In this document: piece by piece, positions 1 through 7,282 of the stretch
How the letters are laid out: each line of letters opens with the position of its first letter
Position numbering within the stretch: position 1 is the first letter of the stretch
Source: CAZJGF01 sp964545665
GTDB lineage: Bacteria > Chloroflexota > Dehalococcoidia > GIF9 > AB-539-J10
DNA: 9,862 bases
NCBI GenBank assembly: GCA_964545665.1
Contig: CAZJGF010000057.1
Location: 1-9,862, forward strand
Direction of reading: 5' to 3'
Notes under the pieces: generated by a model
Databases searched by the model: none
Told to the model about the DNA's origin: nothing
Seen by the model: only the letters and a program-made list of their open reading frames with translations
Program-made: the position numbers and the translations under genes

Positions 1-2
1 TT

Positions 3-116
3 GACGAGAAGGGGGTATATGTATTAGACTTGTTCCCTTGTTATGGCTACTTCAATGAGAAAGGTAAGGGCGCTTGGATTTGGTCTAAGCGTCCTTATTT
101 TTATGTTCCTACATAG
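3..116 (+). CDS. possible C-terminal end of an unknown protein (partial)
   Basis: The third plus-strand frame is open from the window edge to a TAG at 114-116, giving 37 codons with no start inside the window. The residues are rich in aromatics and glycine and end in a run like YFYVPT, which looks like a folded C-terminus more than random translation. I do not recognise the family. The stop lies only 13 nt before the hppA start, and the hppA ribosome binding site begins within the stop codon, as in an operon. Against this reading, a terminator-like hairpin (65-97) lies inside the same stretch. A 37-codon open run can occur by chance, so this is tentative. Confidence 0.4.
   Translation, partial: DEKGVYVLDLFPCYGYFNEKGKGAWIWSKRPYFYVPT
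65..102 (+). terminator. terminator-like hairpin upstream of hppA
   Basis: Bases 65-78 pair with 84-97 through a 14-bp stem with two G-U wobbles and a 5-nt loop (TTTGG), and a run of five T (98-102) follows. This is the layout of an intrinsic terminator for transcription entering from the left. It overlaps the possible upstream coding tail (3-116), so it may be an attenuator between genes, a true terminator if that frame is not coding, or coincidence. Confidence 0.5.
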
Positions 117-129
117 GGGGTAAGGCGTT

Positions 130-2187
130 ATGGATCTCGTTTGGATATCTGTTATTTGTGGCATTCTAGGCGGGTGTGTGGTTGGCTACTTTGCGCGCTA
201 TGTTTTGAAGCAAGACGAGGGTTCGGGGCTGGTCAAACAAGCCTCTGTTGCTATCAAGGAAGGGGCATTGGCTTTTCTGAGCAGGGAATACCGCACATTG
301 CTTATTTTCGTGGTTGTGGTAACCATTATCCTGGCATTCATTCCTGCTTTAGGCTGGAGAGTAGCAGTGTCTTTCGTCTTTGGCGCGTTATGTTCTATGG
401 GTGCGGGCTATGCTGGCATGAATATGGCTATCAGATCCAACAGCAGAACCACCGTGGCAGCACAAGAAAGCTTGAATCAAGGGCTGCGGGTTTCCTTCAG
501 AGGGGGTGCGGTGATGGGGATGACTGTGGTCAGCATTGGCCTTATAGGATTGTCTATCCTTTATTTCGCGTTCCACAACCTTGCTATGGACGAATTCCTA
601 GAGATAATCCCTGCCTATGGTTTTGGTGCATCAGGTGTAGCTCTTTTTGCTAGGGTAGGTGGAGGCATTTTCACCAAAGGAGCTGATTCTGGGGCTGATT
701 TGGTGGGCAAAGTGGAAGCAGGGATACCAGAGGATGACCCCAGGAATGCTGCAGTGATAGCTGACTTCGTTGGTGATAATGTCGGCGATGTGGCTGGCAT
801 GGGTGCTGACCTCTTCGAGTCTTACGTTGAGTCTATCGTCGCCACCATGGCACTATGTCTGGTTGCCACGGGAGCAATGGCTGTCGGTGGCAAAGCGTTT
901 CACCTGGTTCCCAATGTTCAGATTGCTTGGTGGCTTCCGTTTCTGGTTCGTGCTGGAGGAATTGTAGCTGCCATAGTTGGCTGTTTTCTGGTGAAAGTAG
1001 GGGAAAAGCCAGAGATGGCTGCCCTCTTGGGGGCACTACGCCGAGGCACAAATAGCGCCATAGTGTTAACAGCAATATTTTCCTTCTTAGTAATTCATTT
1101 CCTGGGAGCCAGTTTAGGGATTTTCTGGGCGGTGCTTGCCGGCCTTATAGCTGGTGCCCTTGTAGGGGAGAGCACAAACTACTATACCTCTTACGCCTTT
1201 AAGCCGACGTTGAAGATTGCACAGGCCTCCACTACAGGGGCTGGCGCCACTATAGTTCGTGGCTTTGCCAATGGTCTGATGAGCACCTGGCCACCGGTCC
1301 TCCTGATAGTTATAGCTATGATTATAGCTTATCAGTTTGCCGGCATTTATGGTGTAGCAATGGCTGACATCGGCTTGCTGTCCACCCTGGGCATTACCTT
1401 GGCTACCGATGCCTATGGGCCCATATCCGACAATGCCGGGGGAATCGCCACGATGGCAGGGCTCCCCCCAGAGGTGCGTGAGCGGACAGATGCTCTGGAT
1501 TCTCTAGGCAATACTACAGCAGCCACAGGCAAAGGATTTGCAATTTGCGGCGCCGCCTTGACCGCAGTGGCTCTGCTTCTCGCATTCATTCTACATGCAG
1601 AAATCGAATGGTCTCAGTTGAGCCTGTTGGATCCACATATTATCGCTGGCGTATTCATAGGTGCGCTCATGCCTGCTGTTTTCTGTGCCATGACCATGAA
1701 TTCTGTGAGTGTAACTACAGAGCTTATTGTAGCTGAAGTTCGCCGTCAGTGGCGTGAGATAAGAGGCTTAAGGGAAGGAACGGCCAGTCCAGATTATGGC
1801 AAATGTGTAGATATTTCCACCAGAGCGGCATTGAAGCAGATGCTGGTTCCCTCGCTAATGGTGATAATCGCGCCCATACTTGTGGGAGTCATCCTGGGCA
1901 AATATGCTCTTGCTGGCTTCCTTACCGGCTCTATTGCCATGGGTTTTGTTCTGGCTGTCACTCTAAACAATGCTGGCGGTGCCTGGGATAATGCCAAGAA
2001 GTGGATTGAGGCGGGGCACTTCGGAGGTAAAGGCTCAGAGGCCCACAAAGCAGGAGTAGTGGGCGATACTGCTGGTGACCCGATGAAAGACACTGCTGGG
2101 CCATCTCTCAACATAGTGATCAAGTTGATGTCTGTAGTCTCGTTGTCACTAGCACCATTGTTAGCAAACTTCACTGGTCTGATTTAG
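130..2187 (+). CDS. hppA: K+-dependent membrane-bound ion-pumping pyrophosphatase
   Basis: Integral membrane pump (685 aa, normal family length) that hydrolyses pyrophosphate and drives H+ and/or Na+ across the cytoplasmic membrane. The family has about 16 transmembrane helices, and long hydrophobic segments run throughout. The substrate motif D-x7-K-x-E is at D186-K194-E196, followed by acidic residues D212, D216 and D220, a second acidic site around D434, and the C-terminal set D646, D650, K653, D654 that binds Mg-pyrophosphate. The GNTTAATGKG segment (460-469) has Ala464 and Gly467 where K+-independent enzymes carry Lys and Thr, so the enzyme should need K+. In the gate helix, D227 is followed by Glu at both +3 (E230) and +7 (E234), so Na+ versus H+ specificity is uncertain. 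The start is supported by an AGGGGG ribosome site at 115-120, 9 nt before the ATG. Function is near certain; ion specificity is inferred. Confidence 0.97.
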   Translation: MDLVWISVICGILGGCVVGYFARYVLKQDEGSGLVKQASVAIKEGALAFLSREYRTLLIFVVVVTIILAFIPALGWRVAVSFVFGALCSMGAGYAGMNMAIRSNSRTTVAAQESLNQGLRVSFRGGAVMGMTVVSIGLIGLSILYFAFHNLAMDEFLEIIPAYGFGASGVALFARVGGGIFTKGADSGADLVGKVEAGIPEDDPRNAAVIADFVGDNVGDVAGMGADLFESYVESIVATMALCLVATGAMAVGGKAFHLVPNVQIAWWLPFLVRAGGIVAAIVGCFLVKVGEKPEMAALLGALRRGTNSAIVLTAIFSFLVIHFLGASLGIFWAVLAGLIAGALVGESTNYYTSYAFKPTLKIAQASTTGAGATIVRGFANGLMSTWPPVLLIVIAMIIAYQFAGIYGVAMADIGLLSTLGITLATDAYGPISDNAGGIATMAGLPPEVRERTDALDSLGNTTAATGKGFAICGAALTAVALLLAFILHAEIEWSQLSLLDPHIIAGVFIGALMPAVFCAMTMNSVSVTTELIVAEVRRQWREIRGLREGTASPDYGKCVDISTRAALKQMLVPSLMVIIAPILVGVILGKYALAGFLTGSIAMGFVLAVTLNNAGGAWDNAKKWIEAGHFGGKGSEAHKAGVVGDTAGDPMKDTAGPSLNIVIKLMSVVSLSLAPLLANFTGLI

Positions 2188-2202
2188 TTATAGCGGTTGG
2201 TC

Positions 2203-2236
2203 ATTTAGAGGCCGTCCACCGCGTTCGGGGTGACAC
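2203..2236 (-). repeat. degenerate dispersed-repeat fragment (possible)
   Basis: Read on the minus strand, this part of the hppA-uvrA spacer resembles the TCATTCTGAGCGaaGCGAAG-type intergenic repeats that I recall from Chloroflexota and other genomes, here as TGTCACCCCGAACGCGGTGG. It can form a weak hairpin (2214-2220 with 2229-2234, one bulge). No T-run follows, so it is not a classical terminator. A second diverged relative may lie at 7288-7325. Weak evidence. Confidence 0.25.
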
Positions 2237-2260
2237 CTAAGCCTTCCAATTATGCTCCCT

Positions 2261-2289
2261 TTGAGCAGCATTGATAGTGATGCTAGAAT
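2261..2289 (+). promoter_or_regulatory. uvrA promoter, probably giving a leaderless mRNA
   Basis: A -35-like TTGAGC (2261-2266, 4 of 6 matches) is separated by exactly 17 nt from a -10-like TAGAAT (2284-2289, 5 of 6). Initiation 6-8 nt downstream would fall at about 2296-2298, on or next to the uvrA ATG at 2298. There is no purine-rich ribosome binding site before that ATG, which fits leaderless translation. Promoter function is inferred from sequence only. Confidence 0.5.
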
Positions 2290-2297
2290 AGAATATC

Positions 2298-5183
2298 ATG
2301 CCAGAAGCCATATTCGTTAAAGGTGCCAGGGAGCATAATCTCAAAGACATAGATGTTGTTATCCCCAGAAACAAGCTAGTGGTCGTCACTGGTGTCTCTG
2401 GCTCAGGGAAAAGCTCCCTAGCCTTCGATACCATATATGCCGAAGGCCAGCGACGGTACGTAGAATCTCTTTCTGCCTATGCCCGCCAGTTCCTCGGGCA
2501 AATGCAGAAGCCCGATGTTGATTACATTGAGGGGCTTAGCCCGGCTATCTCCATTGATCAGAAAGGACCACCTCACAACCCGAGATCCATTGTAGGTACA
2601 GTGACAGAGATCTATGATTATTTGCGTTTGCTCTTTGCCCGCATTGGACACCCCCATTGCCCCGAGTGTGGGCGCGAAATCCAGCGCCAGACAGTGCAAC
2701 AAATCGTGGATGCTGTCCAAGAGATGCCTGCGGGGAGGCGGATTATGATTCTGGCACCGCTGGTTAGAGATCGCAAGGGGGAGCATCAACAAATACTCCA
2801 GGATTTACAGAAGGCGGGATTTGTCAGAGTTCGAGTTGATGGGCAGGTTCATGACCTTTCTGAGGAATTTTGTCTCGATAAGAATAAGAAACATAGCATA
2901 GAGGCGGTGGTTGACCGATTGCAGGTAGAGAAGGGTGAAAATGCCACACGCTTGGCTGATTCTATCGAGACAGCGTTGAAACTGGGCTCAGGTGTGGTAC
3001 TTATCAAAGTTCTTGATGGCCAGGAAGTGCTTTTCTCGGAACATTTCGCCTGTGTCTACTGTGGCGTTAGCCTTGGGGAAATCGCTCCAAGAACATTTAG
3101 CTTTAACAGTCCGCATGGCGCTTGCCCCGCCTGCACTGGATTGGGACTCAAGTTGGAAATCGACCCCAATTTGGTTATCCCTGACAAAGAGCTCAGCTTG
3201 GCTGAAGGAGCTATTCAACCTTGGGCGCGGAACGGAGCGATGAGCACATGGTACAGCAGCATTTTGGAATCCCTGGCTCATCGCTATGGGTTTTCTCTAG
3301 GCACCGCAGTCAAGAATCTGACTGACAGTCAACTTCGTTTGATTCTCTATGGCGATGGTGGTCAGACGGTCTTAGCCACCTATGAAGATCGCTATGGCAG
3401 GATGCGTCAGTATTACACAACCTTTGAGGGGGTAATACCGAATTTGGAGCGGCGCTTTCGGGAAACCGATTCTGACAGCGTTAGAGCTGATATCGAACGA
3501 TATATGTCATCTCATCCTTGTCCTGTGTGCCAAGGGAAGAGGCTGAGACCGGAATCTTTGGCGGTTACTGTTGATGGCAAAAACATCATGGAGGTTACCA
3601 CTCTATCTGTTACAGAATCTCTGGAATGGGTGGAAAAGCTACCTAACCAGGTGAGCTCCCGGGAACTCACGATAGCCAATCAGATTATCAAGGAAATCCA
3701 TGCCAGGTTAGGTTTTCTCAGGGACATAGGCTTGAGTTATTTGACCTTAGATCGGCCATCAGCAACACTGAGTGGTGGTGAGGCACAGAGAATTCATTTA
3801 GCCACTCAGATCGGCAGCGGCCTTACTGGTGTGCTTTATATTTGTGATGAACCCACAGTGGGCTTACATCCCGCTGATGGCTCCCGCCTGATAACAACGT
3901 TGAAACGCCTCAGGGACTTGGACAATACCATAATCGTGGTAGAGCATGACGAGACTATGATGAGAGCTGCCGATTACATCATTGACCTAGGTCCTGGGGC
4001 GGGTAAGCAGGGAGGAGAAATTGTTGTCACCGGGATGTTAGCCGACATTGTGAGTTGCCCCAAGTCAACAACAGGGCAGTATCTTAGTGGAGCGAAGCAA
4101 ATTCTGATGCCATCTCGGCGTCGCCTTGGCTCGGGGAAAGAGCTGATTATCAGAGGCGCTAGGGAAAACAATCTGAAGAACATTGACGTCCATATTCCTC
4201 TAGGCGAGTTTGTTTGCATCACTGGTGTTTCTGGAAGTGGCAAAAGCTCTCTCATTGACGAAGTTCTGTATAAGAAACTAGCCAGGCTTTTCTACCGGGC
4301 CAAAGACCGGCCAGGCGAATGCGACGGCGTTATGGGCACCGAATACATAGATAAGGTGGTCAATATTGACCAATCGCCAATCGGGCGCACTCCGCGGAGC
4401 AATCCGGCTACTTATACGGGGACATTCACTCCTATTCGAGAGCTCTTTGCCCAGGTTCCCGAGGCAAGGATGCGGGGCTATCCTCCGGGGCGATTTTCCT
4501 TCAATGTCAAAGGAGGCAGATGCGAGGCGTGTCAAGGAGCAGGCTATGTGCAAATTGAAATGCAGTTTCTGGCTGACGTCACCGTTCCTTGCGAGATATG
4601 TAAGGGCAGAAGATATAACCGCGAAGCTTTAGAAATCCGCTTCAAAGGAAGGAATATCGCTGAAATCCTCGATATGACGGTAGATGAAGCGTTGGGTTTT
4701 TTTGACCATTTTCCCCGGGTGAAAAGCAAGCTGGAAACACTCAGAGATGTTGGCCTGGGATATATCTGCTTGGGGCAACCGGCACCCACTCTCTCCGGAG
4801 GCGAGGCACAGAGAGTGAAACTGGCCACCGAGCTGTCCCGTCGCTCCACAGGAAAAACACTTTATATACTCGATGAGCCGACCACTGGCCTTTCCTTTCC
4901 CGATATTGCTTGCCTGTTGCAGGTGCTGCAAAGATTGGTGGATTATGGCAATACGGTAATCGTCATTGAGCATCACCTTGATGTAATCAAAAATGCTGAT
5001 TGGGTGATTGACCTTGGCCCTGGCGCTGGCGATGAGGGTGGCTATATTATAGCCACTGGCACACCAGAGGAGATAGCACAAAACAACAATTCTTTCACTG
5101 GGCAGTACCTATGTGGTATATTAGGCAGAAGGGAATTCTCATCTAGCCTCTCCTCCAGGGAGAGGGAGTCCTTGCGAGCATAA
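2298..5183 (+). CDS. uvrA: UvrA, excinuclease ABC damage-recognition ATPase
   Basis: DNA-binding tandem ABC ATPase that finds bulky lesions with UvrB in nucleotide excision repair (961 aa; E. coli UvrA is 940). Walker A motifs GVSGSGKS are at 32-39 and 643-650. ABC signatures LSGGEAQR are at 491-498 and 832-839. The Walker B segments end in DEPT at 517-520 and 859-862. Cysteine pairs C252/C255 with C276/C279 and C742/C745 with C765/C768 form zinc modules; further CxxC pairs are at 121/124 and 408/411. The N-terminus aligns well with known UvrA, supporting the ATG at 2298 despite the lack of a ribosome site. Two oddities stand out. The second ATPase has GLSF (864-867) where the usual sequence is GLHF, although the first keeps GLH (522-524). 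The last roughly 15 residues (Ser/Arg/Glu-rich) are encoded by a palindromic repeat and extend past the normal end of the protein. Confidence 0.98.
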   Translation: MPEAIFVKGAREHNLKDIDVVIPRNKLVVVTGVSGSGKSSLAFDTIYAEGQRRYVESLSAYARQFLGQMQKPDVDYIEGLSPAISIDQKGPPHNPRSIVGTVTEIYDYLRLLFARIGHPHCPECGREIQRQTVQQIVDAVQEMPAGRRIMILAPLVRDRKGEHQQILQDLQKAGFVRVRVDGQVHDLSEEFCLDKNKKHSIEAVVDRLQVEKGENATRLADSIETALKLGSGVVLIKVLDGQEVLFSEHFACVYCGVSLGEIAPRTFSFNSPHGACPACTGLGLKLEIDPNLVIPDKELSLAEGAIQPWARNGAMSTWYSSILESLAHRYGFSLGTAVKNLTDSQLRLILYGDGGQTVLATYEDRYGRMRQYYTTFEGVIPNLERRFRETDSDSVRADIERYMSSHPCPVCQGKRLRPESLAVTVDGKNIMEVTTLSVTESLEWVEKLPNQVSSRELTIANQIIKEIHARLGFLRDIGLSYLTLDRPSATLSGGEAQRIHLATQIGSGLTGVLYICDEPTVGLHPADGSRLITTLKRLRDLDNTIIVVEHDETMMRAADYIIDLGPGAGKQGGEIVVTGMLADIVSCPKSTTGQYLSGAKQILMPSRRRLGSGKELIIRGARENNLKNIDVHIPLGEFVCITGVSGSGKSSLIDEVLYKKLARLFYRAKDRPGECDGVMGTEYIDKVVNIDQSPIGRTPRSNPATYTGTFTPIRELFAQVPEARMRGYPPGRFSFNVKGGRCEACQGAGYVQIEMQFLADVTVPCEICKGRRYNREALEIRFKGRNIAEILDMTVDEALGFFDHFPRVKSKLETLRDVGLGYICLGQPAPTLSGGEAQRVKLATELSRRSTGKTLYILDEPTTGLSFPDIACLLQVLQRLVDYGNTVIVIEHHLDVIKNADWVIDLGPGAGDEGGYIIATGTPEEIAQNNNSFTGQYLCGILGRREFSSSLSSRERESLRA
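5147..5165. repeat. palindromic repeat inside the 3' end of uvrA
   Basis: CCTCTCC (5147-5153) and GGAGAGG (5159-5165) form a perfect 7-bp stem around a 5-nt loop. This is the CCTCTCC...GGAGAGG type of short palindrome common between genes in many genomes. Here it lies inside the uvrA frame, just before the stop, and encodes part of the non-conserved SSLSSRERES tail. It could also form a hairpin in the mRNA between uvrA and the HD gene. Confidence 0.55.
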
Positions 5184-5185
5184 AG

Positions 5186-5734
5186 ATGGATAGAGAAGAT
5201 ATTTTGGATTCCATTCGTGCCAACATTCAGGACAAAAATATGAGGAAGCATATGTTGGCCACTGAGGCGATTATGCGTGCTTTGGCTAAAAGGTTTGGGG
5301 AAGATGAGGATGAATGGGGGCTCACCGGGCTCCTTCATGACATAGATGTGGAGCTGGTTGAAGATGAGCCCAACAGCCATAGCAAATTGGGGGCTGATAT
5401 AGCACGAGAGCTTGGGGCCAGTGAAGCTATGGCCCACGCTATTCTGTGCCATAATGAGACCCATGGTATCCCTCAGCAAACAAAATTAGATAAGGCTCTC
5501 TTCTGTGCTGACCCCTTGAGTGGTCTTATCACCGCCGTTGCGTTAATTCGTCCTGATAAACTAACAGGACTGACGACAAAATCGGTTATGAAACGCTTTC
5601 ATGAGGAGAGATTTGCTGCTGGAGTTAACCGAGAGCAAGTGGCCAAGTGCCAGGAAATTGGGCTGGAACTGGAAGAGTTTATCACCTTGGGCATCCAAGC
5701 GATGAAAGGCATTGCTGCGGAGCTGGAGTTGTAA
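5186..5734 (+). CDS. HD-superfamily predicted phosphohydrolase
   Basis: A 182-residue cytoplasmic protein of the compact HD/HDIG hydrolase type, probably a metal-dependent phosphohydrolase. Its substrate cannot be predicted. Likely metal ligands appear in family order: H22 (KHMLATE), the HD pair H51-D52 in LLHDIDVE, then H84 and H89 with H93 in the AHAILCHNETHG segment, and D109 in ADPLSGLI. No signal peptide or membrane segment is seen. The ATG is 2 nt after the uvrA stop. The only purine-rich stretch (around 5163-5168) is about 17 nt upstream, too far for a normal ribosome site, so translation may be coupled to uvrA. The pairing suggests a shared transcript; a functional link to repair is speculative. 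Confidence 0.85.
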   Translation: MDREDILDSIRANIQDKNMRKHMLATEAIMRALAKRFGEDEDEWGLTGLLHDIDVELVEDEPNSHSKLGADIARELGASEAMAHAILCHNETHGIPQQTKLDKALFCADPLSGLITAVALIRPDKLTGLTTKSVMKRFHEERFAAGVNREQVAKCQEIGLELEEFITLGIQAMKGIAAELEL

Positions 5735-5768
5735 TGCTGATGGGTTACTATAGGATGGCCAATGTTGT

Positions 5769-5790
5769 AGGGTCGGGGCTTGTCCCCGAC
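5769..5790. repeat. GC-rich palindrome in the convergent intergenic region
   Basis: GTCGGGG (5772-5778) and CCCCGAC (5784-5790) form a perfect 7-bp stem with a 5-nt loop (CTTGT), preceded by GTAGG. The element matches a widespread style of dispersed intergenic palindrome. On the plus strand it is followed by AAAAGGG, not a T-run, so it is not a canonical terminator for the uvrA/HD operon. It could still protect mRNA ends or stop transcription weakly. AAAGGG (5792-5797) and CCCTTT (5815-5820) can pair as a further weak stem. Confidence 0.55.
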
Positions 5791-5830
5791 AAAAGGGTGC
5801 TCTCACCGACCTGTCCCTTTATCTGACGAG

Positions 5831-5859
5831 GTAGTGGTGAGGTTGACCCCCGCCACTAC
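5831..5859. repeat. second palindrome, overlapping the 3' end of the HAD gene
   Basis: GTAGTGG (5831-5837) pairs with CCACTAC (5853-5859). The stem extends inward through a wobble, a G-C pair, one mismatch and GG/CC. It lies at the convergent junction and covers the stop codon of the minus-strand phosphatase gene (5856-5858). It is the GTAGTGG...CCACTAC kind of repeat found in many copies in some genomes. It may help end transcription from both sides, but there is no T-run. Confidence 0.5.
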
Positions 5860-6491
5860 AAGTGGTTCAACGCCTCAACTATATCACTGAGGTCAGTGAA
5901 CGCCTGACAGTTAAGATTGTTCTGCCGGTAATAGTCCAGTAGCTCTCCTCTAGCGAAAACCTGATGAGCGTACTTTGCCGGGTATACATCGGAGTCACCA
6001 TTCCCTGCGTATATCACCCGGTAGCCTTGCTGCAAGAACAACTTAATGTATGCCTCTTTGAGGCCGTCACCCAGTTGATTGCCATCAGGCCCGATGTATT
6101 TGACTTCCATGCCTTTGGGGTAGAACCAGGCCTCCGCTGCGTACACCTTGATGTTTGCTAGGCCGATTTCCTGCAATATTGCCTTTATGTAGAAAGCCAG
6201 GCCGTTGCTTACAATGACAAACCTGAAGCCTCTCCTGGCGCAGTAGGTTACCAGCTCCTGGAATCCAGGTCTTATCTTGACCTTGCCCATTACGGTTTCG
6301 AGCAGCGTCTCCTTGCTGGCTTTAACCATGGCGAAAGCTCTGGTGTTGAACTCACCTACAGATATCTTGTGCTGCTTGTATTGTCTCAGCACTTGGTGCC
6401 AATCTCCCTGGGCGAAAGCGTCTAATAGAAAGAAGCTGGCGTCCTGTTCAGTAATGGTGCCATCGAAATCGCATTGAAACAGAGTTCTCAT
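5856..6491 (-). CDS. HAD-superfamily phosphatase, MtnX/phosphoserine phosphatase-like
   Basis: Cytoplasmic HAD hydrolase of subclass IB (211 aa from the chosen start). HAD motif I is CDFDGT, with nucleophile D8 and acid/base D10. Motif II is VSNG (S95, N96), the motif III lysine is probably K145, and motif IV is GNGDSD (163-168) with Mg-binding D166/D168. The overall pattern fits the MtnX group (methionine-salvage 2-hydroxy-3-keto-5-methylthiopentenyl-1-phosphate phosphatase) or a phosphoserine phosphatase relative. No other salvage gene is nearby, so the substrate is open. The ATG at 6491 is preferred over an in-frame ATG at 6524 because HAD motif I normally sits within about 10 residues of the N-terminus and because it avoids a 31-nt overlap with xth. 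The xth stop is 2 nt upstream, so the two are probably co-transcribed, xth first. Confidence 0.85.
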   Translation of the reverse strand: MRTLFQCDFDGTITEQDASFFLLDAFAQGDWHQVLRQYKQHKISVGEFNTRAFAMVKASKETLLETVMGKVKIRPGFQELVTYCARRGFRFVIVSNGLAFYIKAILQEIGLANIKVYAAEAWFYPKGMEVKYIGPDGNQLGDGLKEAYIKLFLQQGYRVIYAGNGDSDVYPAKYAHQVFARGELLDYYRQNNLNCQAFTDLSDIVEALNHL

Positions 6492-6493
6492 CT

Positions 6494-7267
6494 TCAGATT
6501 GACAATTTGATTCCTACAGGGCAATGGTCGGAGCCCATTACATCTGGGAAAATGCTTGCCTCTGTAACTGAGTTTAGCAGGTTGTCGCTGACGAAGAAGT
6601 AATCAAGTCTCCAGCCTATATTCCGTTCTCTAGCTCTCGTCCTCAAACTCCACCAGGTATAGTGGTTTGGCTCTTTGTTGAAATGGCGAAAGGTATCTAC
6701 AAAGCCATGTGCCACAAACTTGTCCATCCATGTCCTCTCCATGGGCAGAAAGCCTGATATAGTTTCATTCTCCTTAGGTCGAGCCAGGTCAATCTCATTG
6801 TGGGCAGTATTAAAATCGCCGCAAATGATGAGCTTTTCGCCTCTTGCCTTCATCGGGTTGACAAAGTCGAGAAATGCGTCATAGAAATCCATCTTATAGT
6901 TCAGCCGTTCCTGGCTCATCTTCCCGTTGGGGGAATAAACATTGAACAGGATAAACCGGGGGAATTTGGCAATGATGACCCTTCCTTCCACATCAAATTG
7001 TTCAATGCCGAAGCCAGTGTGAACTTCACTTGGTTCTTCTTTGGCCAATATGGCCACCCCACTGTAGCCCTTTCTCTGGGGAAAATTCCAGTATCCATGA
7101 TAGCCAGGCGGCTGTTGAATCTCGGGGGTAATTTGCTCAGCCTGGGCTTTTATTTCCTGCAGACAAAGAATGTCAGGCGATGTTTGCCTTAGCCATTCTG
7201 GAAAGCCTTTTTTCTCCACGGCTCTAATTCCATTGATATTCCAGCACAGTATCTTGATTTGCTTCAT
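6494..7267 (-). CDS. xth: exodeoxyribonuclease III / AP endonuclease
   Basis: Metal-dependent endonuclease/exonuclease/phosphatase-fold enzyme of base excision repair that cuts DNA 5' to abasic sites and trims 3' ends (257 aa; E. coli ExoIII is 268). Catalytic residues match the family: N10 in WNINGIRA, E38 in LQEIK, Y111 in VYSPNG, D151 and N153 in GDFNTAH, D222 in WRLDYFF and H248 in GSDHCP. The N-terminus MKQIKILCWNING is the classical one and has an AGGA ribosome site 8 nt upstream of the ATG at 7267. An in-frame ATG at 7282 would add only five residues. It is the first gene of a probable two-gene operon with the HAD phosphatase. Confidence 0.95.
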   Translation of the reverse strand: MKQIKILCWNINGIRAVEKKGFPEWLRQTSPDILCLQEIKAQAEQITPEIQQPPGYHGYWNFPQRKGYSGVAILAKEEPSEVHTGFGIEQFDVEGRVIIAKFPRFILFNVYSPNGKMSQERLNYKMDFYDAFLDFVNPMKARGEKLIICGDFNTAHNEIDLARPKENETISGFLPMERTWMDKFVAHGFVDTFRHFNKEPNHYTWWSLRTRARERNIGWRLDYFFVSDNLLNSVTEASIFPDVMGSDHCPVGIKLSI

Positions 7268-7282
7268 AGCCAAAGTCCTCAT

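Noticed and set aside
1794..2174. 126-codon antisense frame opposite the end of hppA
   Set aside because: It overlaps the conserved pyrophosphatase C-terminus, and its Ala/Pro/Thr-rich translation looks like a reverse reading of that gene.
4629..5479. Long antisense open frames (about 145-150 codons) opposite the end of uvrA and the HD gene
   Set aside because: They lie wholly opposite strongly conserved coding sequence and show no recognisable family pattern, so they are shadows of the codon bias of the real genes.
5769..5859. Paired palindromes as a CRISPR array or attachment site
   Set aside because: The two palindromes differ in sequence, are not regularly spaced repeats with unique spacers, and no integrase or cas gene is present.
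6492..6524. Upstream ATG at 6524 for the HAD phosphatase
   Set aside because: It would add 11 residues before HAD motif I and overlap xth by 31 nt. The ATG at 6491 fits the family N-terminus better.
7268..7282. ATG at 7282 as the xth start
   Set aside because: The ATG at 7267 has an AGGA site 8 nt upstream and gives the normal ExoIII N-terminus, so the upstream ATG is less likely.
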